This document shows, in pieces, positions 1-5,472 of a stretch of DNA of 5,481 nucleotides; position 1 is the stretch's first letter; each line of letters opens with the position of its first letter. The notes below the pieces were generated by a model. It ran no database searches, had not been told where the DNA came from, and was given only the letters and a program-made list of their open reading frames with translations. Source of the DNA: an uncultured Lachnospiraceae bacterium (GTDB taxonomy: Bacteria > Bacillota > Clostridia > Lachnospirales > Lachnospiraceae); contig UQDA01000054.1 in NCBI GenBank assembly GCA_900539715.1, forward strand, positions 1 to 5,481. The letters run 5' to 3'. The position numbers and the translations under genes are program-made.

Positions 1-2
1 TC

Positions 3-308
3 TTATCGGCGGCGGGGCTGGGAGGGCTGGGGGCATGGGTCTGGTGCGGTGGCTGCGGATTGGGGAGCGGGATGATGCTGACAGCCCTCTCGTGGCGGTA
101 TGGGATGAAGGGGCTGTTCTTTTTTGTGTCCTGTCTGCTGCCGCATCAGCTTTTGCTTATTCCGGGGTTTTTGATGCTCATCTGCTGGTGTGTGCATCGT
201 ATGGAAAAAAGGCGTATTTTTCTTCCGCTCACAGCGATTGCATGCGGATGTCTGGTGGAAGGTTATATCAGTCCGCTTGTGGTGCGGTTTGTGCTGATGA
301 TTTTTTGA
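3..308 (+). CDS. spoIIM: Stage II sporulation protein M, C-terminal part (5' end outside the window)
   Basis: The frame is open from the left edge to the TGA at 306-308, so this is the last ~101 codons of a gene that starts upstream. The peptide is very hydrophobic. It has a Gly-rich stretch, then the segment YGMKGLFFFVSCLLPHQ followed by LIPGFLM, a short basic loop (HRMEKRR), and a last membrane helix ending CLVEGYISPLVVRF. The G-hydrophobic-hydrophobic-PH/PQ block and the closing 'VE-Y-xP-hydrophobic' tail are typical of the SpoIIM family. That family is an integral membrane component of the SpoIID-SpoIIM-SpoIIP machine, which remodels septal peptidoglycan during forespore engulfment. The gene lies just upstream of a xerD-like gene, a neighbourhood I recall from other Clostridia. 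A TTG at 60 could be read as a start, but the frame is open and SpoIIM-like further upstream, so it is not the true start. Family assignment is by motif recall only; another small SpoIIM-fold membrane protein cannot be excluded. Confidence 0.8.
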   Translation, partial: LSAAGLGGLGAWVWCGGCGLGSGMMLTALSWRYGMKGLFFFVSCLLPHQLLLIPGFLMLICWCVHRMEKRRIFLPLTAIACGCLVEGYISPLVVRFVLMIF

Positions 309-321
309 GGAAGGAGAGCAG

Positions 322-438
322 ATGTTGGGGCATGAAAAAGAAATGCACCGATATGTGGTATTATTTGAAAATATGCCGAAAAAACCGCATAAAATGCGGA
401 AGTTTCCACATTGCTTTTCAGAAAATGAACGCTTATAA
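322..438 (+). CDS. Small unrecognised ORF (38 aa) between spoIIM and the xerD-like gene
   Basis: An ATG at 322 follows AAGGAG at 311-316 with a 5-base gap, which is among the best ribosome binding sites in the window. It starts only 13 bases after the spoIIM stop, as expected for an operon partner. The 38-residue product begins MLGHEKEMHRYVVLFENMPK and is basic, rich in His, Lys and Met, with one Cys and no membrane segment. I do not recognise a family. The stop codon (436-438) lies inside the predicted -10 box of the next promoter, and a short inverted repeat sits inside the ORF. It may be a real small protein, or the 5' remnant of a longer gene lost when the downstream region was rearranged. 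The ribosome binding site supports translation; nothing else does. Confidence 0.4.
   Translation: MLGHEKEMHRYVVLFENMPKKPHKMRKFPHCFSENERL
385..399. repeat. Short perfect inverted repeat (6-bp arms, 3-base loop)
   Basis: CCGCAT at 385-390 and ATGCGG at 394-399 are separated by AAA. In RNA this gives a small hairpin flanked by A-rich sequence upstream and AAGTTT downstream. It could be a weak end of the spoIIM transcript, but no proper T-run follows and it lies inside the 38-aa ORF. It may be fortuitous. Confidence 0.3.
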
Positions 439-439
439 T
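411..439 (+). promoter_or_regulatory. Sigma-A-like promoter for the xerD-like gene
   Basis: A -35-like TTGCTT (411-416), a 17-base spacer and a perfect TATAAT (434-439) point right, toward the ATG at 481. The expected transcript start is near 446, leaving a short leader of about 35 bases. The -35 matches the consensus at only three positions, but the -10 and spacing are ideal. It would let the recombinase be expressed independently of spoIIM. The call rests on consensus match alone. Confidence 0.6.
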
Positions 440-480
440 GGTCTGCAATATGATGGTAATGCAGAAAGGGCTATAGGGGT

Positions 481-1248
481 ATGGAAGAGCATATCAGGGC
501 GTTTATCGGATATTTAAAGGATGTAAAAGGAATGTCGGGAAATACGGTGCTTTCTTACCAGAGGGATTTATATAAGCTGGCGGAATTTTTAAGGGGACAG
601 TCTATTATGGAGGCAGGGGACATTACGGCGCTTTCCCTCCATGAATATGTGCGTTTTCTGGAAGCGGGAGGTTTTAAAGCGGCGACGATTTCCAGGAATA
701 TTGCGTCAGTGCGGGCGTTTTGCCACTATCTGGCAGGAGAGGGGATTGTGAACGCTGCAGTGGCGGACAATTTAAAGGCGCCGAGAGTCGAAAAAAGGGC
801 GCCGGACGTATTGAATGAAAAAGTGGTAGAGCGGCTCCTCGAGCAGCCGGGAAGGGACAAGCCTATCCATTTGCGCGACCGTGCGATGCTGGAGCTTTTG
901 TATTCCACAAAGATAAGGGTATCGGAGCTGATAGCGCTGAATATGCAGGATGTGAACATGGAGATGTCCTATATCATATGCCATGACATAAAAAAGGACA
1001 GGGCAATACCGTTTGGAGAAAGGGCGGGCAAAGCCTTGGAAGAATATGTGGAAAATGCAAGAGGAAAGCTTTTGAAAGATGAAAAAGAGCAGGCGTTCTT
1101 CGTGAACTGTTCCGGATCGGGGATGAGCCGCCAGGGGTTCTGGAAGCTTTTGAAAAACTATGCCCGTGCGGCACAGATCACGAATGAGATAACGCCTCAG
1201 ATTTTCCGGTACTCCGTTACTGATTCAGTTCTGCCAGATCGTAGATGA
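481..1248 (+). CDS. xerD: XerD-like tyrosine recombinase, truncated and catalytically degenerate
   Basis: The 255-aa product has the XerC/XerD layout. Residues ~1-85 are a SAM-like core-binding domain (FIGYLKDVKGMSGNTVLSYQ; ISRNIASVRAFCHYL). A catalytic domain starts near 108 (DVLNEKVVERLLE; LRDRAMLELLYSTKIRVSEL). Family members bind about 11-bp DNA arms and resolve chromosome dimers through Arg-Lys-His-Arg-His/Trp-Tyr. Arg I (R146) and Arg II (R243) are kept. The usual ATGLRVSEL reads STKIRVSEL, the GKG lysine position is Asp (D169, with a one-residue gap nearby), and the HxxRH block is QIFRY (Q240, R243, Y244). The normal ~295-300 aa length is not reached. Similarity ends near residue 245, and the last residues are read from DNA antisense to aroF, so the third His and the nucleophilic Tyr are absent. 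The ATG at 481 has AAAGGG at 465-470. Strand exchange is very unlikely. It is either a decaying pseudogene or a DNA-binding-only Xer relative; the body has no frameshift. Confidence 0.8.
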   Translation: MEEHIRAFIGYLKDVKGMSGNTVLSYQRDLYKLAEFLRGQSIMEAGDITALSLHEYVRFLEAGGFKAATISRNIASVRAFCHYLAGEGIVNAAVADNLKAPRVEKRAPDVLNEKVVERLLEQPGRDKPIHLRDRAMLELLYSTKIRVSELIALNMQDVNMEMSYIICHDIKKDRAIPFGERAGKALEEYVENARGKLLKDEKEQAFFVNCSGSGMSRQGFWKLLKNYARAAQITNEITPQIFRYSVTDSVLPDRR

Positions 1249-2248
1249 GCCGTTCGGAGGCTTCCCAGCCAAGACATGCGTCGGTGATGGATTTGCCGTA
1301 TACTCCGCCGCCGACTTTCTGGCAGCCTTCTTCAATATAGCTTTCTATCATCACGCCTTTGACAAAATTGCGGATGTCGGAGCTTAAATGGCGGCTGTGC
1401 ATCACTTCCTTTACGATGCGGATCTGCTGGTCGAACTGCTTGTTGGAATTGGAATGGTTGGAGTCGATGATGCAGGCGGGATTTTTTAAATCCCGTTCGT
1501 TGTAAAGTCCCAGAAGTATCATCAGATCTTCATAATGATAATTCGGAATGTTGCGACCGTGTTTGCTCGTTGCACCGCGCAGGACGGTGTGCGCGAGCTC
1601 GTTTCCGTTTGTATGCACCTCATAACCTCTGTAGATAAAGGAATGGGGGTGCTGTGCAGCATAGACGGAGTTTAACATAACGGAAAAATCTCCGCTGGTC
1701 GGATTTTTCATACCGGAGGGAAGATCGAAGCCGCTGACGGTCAGGCGATGCTGCTGGTCTTCTACGCTGCGTGCACCGATGGCGACATAGGAAAGGATAT
1801 CGGATACATAGCCCCAGTTTTCAGGATATAGCATTTCATCTGCGGCGCTCAAACCGGATTCGGAGAGGGCGCGCAGGTGCATGTGCCGCATGGCAGTAAG
1901 CCCCTGAAGAAAATCTTCTTTCTTTTCAGGATCGGGCTGATGGACGATACCTTTGTAGCCGTCGCCTGTGGTACGGGGTTTATTCGTATATATCCTTGGA
2001 ATAAGGATGAGCCGGTCGGACACTTTGTCGTTGAGTTTTGCGAGCCGGCTGATATAGTCGCAGACAGAGTCTTCGTTGTCTGCGGAACAGGGGCCTATGA
2101 TGACGAGCAGTTTATCGCTTCTGCCTGTGAGGACGTCGCGTATCTCAGCGTCCCGTTCCGCTTTTTTTGCAGCAAGGTGCGCGGGCACGGGATACTGCTC
2201 CCGGATTTCGTCGGGGGTGGGGAGTTTTCTGACGAAGGTAAAGCTCAT
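1217..2248 (-). CDS. aroF: 3-deoxy-7-phosphoheptulonate (DAHP) synthase, class I (AroFGH type)
   Basis: This 343-aa cytoplasmic enzyme condenses phosphoenolpyruvate with erythrose 4-phosphate, the first step of the shikimate pathway to aromatic amino acids. All class I hallmarks are present: IGPCS with metal ligand C54, KPRTT at 90-94 for PEP binding, GARSVEDQ (158-165), GMKNPTSG (179-186), HTVLRG (220-225), DSNHSNSNK (H265), MIESY (E302) and KSITDACLGWE (D323). By position, C54, H265, E302 and D323 correspond to the four metal ligands of E. coli AroG. Length is close to AroG (350 aa). The N-terminal extension of about 45 residues is where AroG-type enzymes form feedback contacts, but the effector (Phe, Tyr or none) cannot be read here. 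The ATG at 2246-2248 is preceded by AAAGGAG (2258-2264). The gene is transcribed alone from its own promoter, and its 3' end overlaps the xerD-like frame by 32 bases. The choice among aroF, aroG and aroH as a symbol is conventional. Confidence 0.96.
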   Translation of the reverse strand: MSFTFVRKLPTPDEIREQYPVPAHLAAKKAERDAEIRDVLTGRSDKLLVIIGPCSADNEDSVCDYISRLAKLNDKVSDRLILIPRIYTNKPRTTGDGYKGIVHQPDPEKKEDFLQGLTAMRHMHLRALSESGLSAADEMLYPENWGYVSDILSYVAIGARSVEDQQHRLTVSGFDLPSGMKNPTSGDFSVMLNSVYAAQHPHSFIYRGYEVHTNGNELAHTVLRGATSKHGRNIPNYHYEDLMILLGLYNERDLKNPACIIDSNHSNSNKQFDQQIRIVKEVMHSRHLSSDIRNFVKGVMIESYIEEGCQKVGGGVYGKSITDACLGWEASERLIYDLAELNQ

Positions 2249-2257
2249 TTCTATTTT

Positions 2258-2264
2258 CTCCTTT
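2258..2264 (-). promoter_or_regulatory. Ribosome binding site of aroF
   Basis: Read on the minus strand this is AAAGGAG, nine bases before the ATG at 2248-2246. It fixes the start of the DAHP synthase frame. Confidence 0.8.
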
Positions 2265-2302
2265 GCAGGTCTTGTTTTATTGATTTTGCAAGAAACGCTA
2301 TC

Positions 2303-2331
2303 ATTATAGTATACAAAAAGAAATGGCGCAA
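2303..2331 (-). promoter_or_regulatory. Sigma-A-like promoter of aroF
   Basis: On the minus strand, TTGCGC (2331-2326), a 17-base spacer and a perfect TATAAT (2308-2303) precede aroF. The predicted transcript start is near 2296, giving a leader of about 48 bases. That is too short for a T-box or a trp-type attenuator, and I see neither, so control would have to act on initiation or on the enzyme. The -35 box lies only two to three bases from the T-run of the upstream gene's terminator. Confidence 0.7.
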
Positions 2332-2332
2332 G

Positions 2333-2372
2333 GAAAAATTCAGCATTGTACAGCGCTGCCGGAGTGCTGAAT
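2333..2372 (-). terminator. Rho-independent terminator of the flippase gene
   Basis: Starting three bases after the flippase stop, the minus strand has an arm ATTCAGCACT (2372-2363) and a matching arm AATGCTGAAT (2347-2338). These form a 10-bp stem including one wobble pair, around a 15-base loop. The second arm runs directly into a T stretch (about 2340-2334). Stem, loop and T-run are in the right order only for leftward transcription. It isolates aroF from the flippase gene. Confidence 0.75.
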
Positions 2373-2375
2373 GAG

Positions 2376-3704
2376 TCAGCTGCAGCGCTCAGACTTTAGG
2401 TAGGGAGACAGGGAGAGCAGGCAGGCGACGGTCAGAAAGAGCTGCCCGGCAAACATTCCGAAAAAGTAGCCTGAGATACCCTGCACAGGGATGATGAAAA
2501 AGACGAACATCATCCGAAGAAGCAAAGAGAGCATGTTAAATAGAAAGGTCTGCCCGGTTCTGCCAAGACCGTTCAGGATGGAGAGAAGCGTTGTGTTTAA
2601 GTAAAGAAACGGGCATAAAAAGCAGAGCTTTTGGAGAAACTGCCCTGCCAGTTCGCTGTGAAAAAGCAGCAGGCCGATCGCATTTCCCAGAAGATAAAAC
2701 AAAAGCAGGAAAAAAAATCCCATCAGGAGACAAAAACGGACGCATTTTATAACCGCCCTGCGGATAGCAGAGTGGTTTGAGGCAGCATCCGCCTGCGCGA
2801 TGAGAGGCATGAGCAGGACGGAAACGGAGTTTGTGAGCGCACTGGGGAAGAGGATGCAGGTCATTGCCATTCCGGTAAAGACGCCGTAGATAGACAGCGA
2901 ATGTGCAGGAGAATATCCGGCAAGCTGCAGGCTGACAGGTATCCGGGCGGATTCCACCGCGCCCAGAAGATGCAGACAAACCCGGGTGGCGGAAAGAGGA
3001 ACTGCGAATCTGAGAAGTCTCAGGGAAATAGTCATTGTACTGCAGGGAACAGCGGCGGACATATATTTTTGTTTCAAAAAATGCAGCCATGAGGCGGCAA
3101 GAGCAGCGATGAGGGATGCAAACTCCCCTATTACAAGGCCGACGGCAGCAACGTTTATGGAAAAGGCGACGCCGTTATTCCGGGAATATTCCCAGAATAA
3201 AAAGACGCTGCCGACGCGGAAGCACTGCTCAAATAGCTGACAGAAGGCGGGCAGGGAGGCCTTTTTAACACCATAATAATAGCCGTTTATGCAGGAGTGG
3301 ATGCAGGCGGCGGGAAAGGAAAGGGCTGCGATGCGCAGTAGAGGGGCGCAGCGGGGCTCTTTTAAAAAGGAAAGCGCAATGATATCGGCTCTTTGATAGA
3401 CAAAAATGGTGCAGGAAACAGAAAGAAAGCCGGAAATACACAAGCCGCACAACAGGATACGGAAACGGTTGCGAACGGCGTTTTCAGGCTCGGATGCGAC
3501 AAATTTGGAAATAGCGCTTTGGATACCGGATGTGGACAGTGCAAAAGAGAGGGCGAGGACAGGATTTATCAGCTCATAGATTCCCATGCCCTCCTCACCG
3601 AACATCCGGGACAGGAAGATACGGTAAAAAAAGCCGATAAAGCGGCTGCATAGCCCGGCGGCGGTGAGCAGAAGCGTCCCCCTGATGAGTGCGTTTTTTT
3701 TCAT
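2376..3704 (-). CDS. Polysaccharide/lipid-linked oligosaccharide flippase, MOP superfamily, SpoVB-like
   Basis: The 442-aa product is an almost continuous run of hydrophobic segments, compatible with the 12-14 helices of the MOP (MATE/MurJ/Wzx) superfamily. The N-terminus is the most telling part: LIRGTLLLTAAGLCSRFIGF (6-25) is followed by YRIFLSRMFGEEGMGIYELI (27-46) and STSGIQSAISKFVA (57-70). These match the start of the SpoVB/polysaccharide-biosynthesis subfamily. Members move lipid-linked sugars or wall precursors across the cytoplasmic membrane, and SpoVB acts in spore cortex formation. The length is shorter than Bacillus SpoVB (about 520 aa) but the frame is complete, with both start and terminator visible. 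The ATG (3704-3702) has AGGGGG at 3715-3710 with a 5-base gap. It is monocistronic and divergent from purB. Its substrate, and whether it is the true sporulation SpoVB or a paralogue, cannot be decided here, so I give no symbol. Confidence 0.85.
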   Translation of the reverse strand: MKKNALIRGTLLLTAAGLCSRFIGFFYRIFLSRMFGEEGMGIYELINPVLALSFALSTSGIQSAISKFVASEPENAVRNRFRILLCGLCISGFLSVSCTIFVYQRADIIALSFLKEPRCAPLLRIAALSFPAACIHSCINGYYYGVKKASLPAFCQLFEQCFRVGSVFLFWEYSRNNGVAFSINVAAVGLVIGEFASLIAALAASWLHFLKQKYMSAAVPCSTMTISLRLLRFAVPLSATRVCLHLLGAVESARIPVSLQLAGYSPAHSLSIYGVFTGMAMTCILFPSALTNSVSVLLMPLIAQADAASNHSAIRRAVIKCVRFCLLMGFFFLLLFYLLGNAIGLLLFHSELAGQFLQKLCFLCPFLYLNTTLLSILNGLGRTGQTFLFNMLSLLLRMMFVFFIIPVQGISGYFFGMFAGQLFLTVACLLSLSPYLKSERCS

Positions 3705-3776
3705 AAATACCCCCTGTGCCGGAAAAGTCTGATGTATGTATATGCCGGAAAAAGGAGAGAAAGAACGTGCATGACG

Positions 3777-3802
3777 GCAGAGCTTCTCTCGAAAGCTTCT
3801 GC
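3777..3802. repeat. Imperfect inverted repeat (hairpin) upstream of the purB promoter
   Basis: GCAGAGCTT (3777-3785) pairs with AAGC (3793-3796) and TCTGC (3798-3802), giving 9 base pairs with one bulged T and a 7-base loop. Part of the left arm, CGGCAGAGCT, is repeated directly at 3802-3811. No T-run follows on either strand, so it is not a typical terminator. It lies about 30 bases upstream of the purB -35 and could be a regulator site, but this is inference. Confidence 0.4.
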
Positions 3803-3830
3803 GGCAGAGCTGTCAGGAAACAAAATATGG

Positions 3831-3859
3831 TTGCGCGGAAAGATATTTTAAGGTATACT
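3831..3859 (+). promoter_or_regulatory. Sigma-A-like promoter of purB
   Basis: TTGCGC (3831-3836), a 17-base spacer and TATACT (3854-3859) point toward purB. The transcript would start near 3866 and have a leader of about 72 bases. The -35 hexamer and the spacing are identical to those of the aroF promoter in this window. The leader is too short to hold a complete purine riboswitch plus terminator. Consensus match is the only evidence. Confidence 0.65.
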
Positions 3860-3923
3860 TTGTGCCGTAGAGAAAACAAAAAGCGCCGCTGAGGAAGTTT
3901 GAAGACGGCATGAACAGGAAGAG

Positions 3924-3930
3924 AGGAAGG
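3924..3930 (+). promoter_or_regulatory. Ribosome binding site of purB
   Basis: AGGAAGG lies seven bases before the ATG at 3938 and sets the start. An earlier ATG at 3910 opens a different frame that overlaps purB and is less well placed. Confidence 0.7.
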
Positions 3931-3937
3931 TTTTCGG

Positions 3938-5371
3938 ATGAGCACAGACAGATATACGAGCCCTTTGTCGGAACGGTATGCCAGCCGGGAGATGCAGTTT
4001 ATTTTTTCACAGGATATGAAGTTCAGGACGTGGAGAAGGCTGTGGATAGCGCTGGCAGAAACGGAGAAAGAGCTGGGGCTTCCCATCACGCAGGAACAGA
4101 TCGATGAACTCAAGAGCCATGCAGAAGATATTAATTATGATGTGGCGAGGGCGAGAGAGAAGGAAGTGCGTCACGATGTGATGAGCCATGTGTATGCTTA
4201 CGGCGTGCAGTGCCCGAAGGCGAAGGGTATCATTCATCTGGGAGCAACCTCCTGTTATGTGGGCGATAATACGGATATCATCATCATGGCAGAGGCTTTG
4301 GACCTGGTTCGTAAAAAGCTGCTGAACGTGATTCGTGAGCTGGCGGATTTCGCGGACAGTCAGAAAGCCCAGCCTACTCTGGCATTTACGCATTTTCAGC
4401 CTGCCCAGCCTACTACGGTCGGTAAAAGAGCATCGCTGTGGCTGCAGGAATTTTATATGGATTTAAATGACCTTGATTATGTAAAGGATTCCCTGCGTCT
4501 TCTGGGATCCAAGGGGACGACAGGAACACAGGCATCTTTCCTGGAGTTGTTTGAAGGAGACCAGGAAAAGGTGGATAAAGTCGATCCGATGATAGCGGAG
4601 AAACTGGGATTTTCCGGCTGCTATCCGGTATCCGGACAGACCTATTCCAGAAAGGTGGACACCCGCGTGATGAACGTGCTTGCAGGCATCGCGGCGAGCG
4701 CACACAAGATGTCCAACGACATCCGTCTTTTACAGCACTTAAAAGAAGTGGAAGAGCCGTTTGAGAAAAATCAGATAGGTTCCTCTGCGATGGCATATAA
4801 GAGAAACCCGATGCGGAGCGAGCGTATCGCATCACTGGCGCGCTATGTAATGGTAGATGCGTTGAATCCGGCGATTACCTCCGCAACGCAGTGGTTTGAG
4901 CGCACGCTGGATGATTCGGCGAACAAGCGTATTTCTATTGCGGAAGGATTTTTGGCGGTGGACGGCATTCTGGATCTGTGCCTGAACGTGGTGGACGGGC
5001 TTGTTGTTTATCCGAAGGTAATAGAGAAGCGTCTGCGCAGCGAGCTTCCGTTTATGGCGACAGAGAATATCATGATGGATGCGGTAAAGGCGGGCGGAGA
5101 CCGTCAGGAGCTGCATGAGCGCATCCGCGAGCTGTCGATGGAGGCAGGACGCCGCGTGAAGGAAGAGGGCGCTGATAATCAGCTCATGAGCCTTATTGCC
5201 CAGGATGAAATGTTCCATCTGGATGAGGAGGCACTGGAGGCATCTCTGGAACCGTCCCGCTATGTGGGATGCAGCGCGCATCAGGTAGAGCGTTTCCTGA
5301 ACGATGTGATCCGTCCGGTCCTGAAAGAGAACGAGGCTGTCCTCGGTATGAAAGCGGAGATAAATGTCTGA
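3938..5371 (+). CDS. purB: Adenylosuccinate lyase, long (animal-like) subtype
   Basis: The 477-aa cytoplasmic enzyme of the fumarase/aspartase superfamily removes fumarate from SAICAR and from adenylosuccinate, so it acts twice in AMP synthesis and in the purine nucleotide cycle. Visible motifs are RHDVMSH (78-84, H79), the GATS block (102-105), THFQPAQPTT (151-160, H152 as the expected general acid), and the superfamily signature GSSAMAYKRNPMRSER (281-296) with the mobile-loop serines S282/S283 and K288. Further blocks are QWFERTLDDSANKR (318-331), VVYPKVIEKR (356-365) and LPFMATENI (370-378). These blocks resemble human ADSL far more than the ~430-aa Bacillus PurB, and the length fits that long subtype. 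The signature has Ala where human has Pro (SSAMPYKRNP), which should not affect catalysis. The homotetramer builds its active site from three chains. It is transcribed alone from its own promoter rather than inside a pur operon. The frame is complete. Confidence 0.97.
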   Translation: MSTDRYTSPLSERYASREMQFIFSQDMKFRTWRRLWIALAETEKELGLPITQEQIDELKSHAEDINYDVARAREKEVRHDVMSHVYAYGVQCPKAKGIIHLGATSCYVGDNTDIIIMAEALDLVRKKLLNVIRELADFADSQKAQPTLAFTHFQPAQPTTVGKRASLWLQEFYMDLNDLDYVKDSLRLLGSKGTTGTQASFLELFEGDQEKVDKVDPMIAEKLGFSGCYPVSGQTYSRKVDTRVMNVLAGIAASAHKMSNDIRLLQHLKEVEEPFEKNQIGSSAMAYKRNPMRSERIASLARYVMVDALNPAITSATQWFERTLDDSANKRISIAEGFLAVDGILDLCLNVVDGLVVYPKVIEKRLRSELPFMATENIMMDAVKAGGDRQELHERIRELSMEAGRRVKEEGADNQLMSLIAQDEMFHLDEEALEASLEPSRYVGCSAHQVERFLNDVIRPVLKENEAVLGMKAEINV

Positions 5372-5421
5372 AAAGGCAGGCGGAAGCTGCTGTTCTGAGA
5401 CATATTATAAAGCGATATAAA

Positions 5422-5472
5422 GAAACAGAAATGTCCCGGCGTACAGGAATGTGCGCCGGGATTTCCTGTTTC
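5422..5472 (+). terminator. Probable terminator hairpin after purB
   Basis: A strong 11-bp stem (5434-5444 with 5451-5461, arms TCCCGGCGTAC and GTGCGCCGGGA, one wobble pair) closes a 6-base loop. It sits 62 bases after the purB stop. Below it, GAAACAG (5422-5428) pairs with CTGTTTC (5466-5472) and AAA with TTT, extending the stem past small bulges. The 3' side is T-rich (ATTTCCTGTTTC) but lacks an uninterrupted T-run. It may therefore be a weaker or bidirectional terminator, or an mRNA-stabilising structure. Confidence 0.6.

Larger units (their letters stand above)
3705..3937. other. Divergent intergenic region between the flippase gene and purB
   Basis: This 233-bp stretch has no convincing gene of its own. 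On the right it carries the purB promoter, leader and ribosome binding site. In the middle is an imperfect hairpin (3777-3802), and on the left is the flippase ribosome binding site. A 10-base direct repeat, TGCCGGAAAA, occurs at 3717-3726 and 3743-3752, 26 bases apart and just upstream of the flippase start. I could not find a convincing -35/-10 pair for the flippase gene. No purine riboswitch is evident ahead of purB. Confidence 0.6.

Noticed and set aside
35..517. 160-codon plus-strand open frame across the left edge
   Set aside because: It overlaps the SpoIIM frame, which has clear membrane-protein motifs, and then runs into the recombinase start. Its product has no recognisable domain and no ribosome binding site.
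481..1248. Integrase of a mobile element or integron
   Set aside because: The protein looks like Xer housekeeping recombinases, sits beside spoIIM, and has no att-like repeats, cargo genes or tRNA target around it.
2249..2300. T-box or aromatic amino acid leader peptide before aroF
   Set aside because: The leader from the predicted start is under 50 bases, with no T-box sequence, terminator stem or short Phe/Tyr/Trp-rich ORF.
1877..2374. 165-codon plus-strand frame antisense to the 5' part of aroF
   Set aside because: The opposite strand encodes an unmistakable DAHP synthase, and this frame also runs through the aroF promoter and the flippase terminator. It is a shadow.
3705..3770. A sigma-A or sporulation-sigma (sigma-E/K) promoter for the flippase gene; minus-strand CATATACATACATC near 3744-3731 looks suggestive
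   Set aside because: No matching -35 exists at proper spacing for sigma-A (best is TTCTTT), and the CATA-type -10 matches are imperfect with no partner -35. Not reported as a site.
3866..3937. Purine riboswitch in the purB leader
   Set aside because: The leader is about 72 bases and lacks the paired loop and junction sequences of the aptamer and any terminator/antiterminator stem.
3910..4107. 65-codon frame starting at ATG 3910, upstream of and overlapping purB
   Set aside because: Its AGG-type site is 12 bases away, and nearly all of it overlaps purB in another frame. It could be a translated leader, but nothing supports that.
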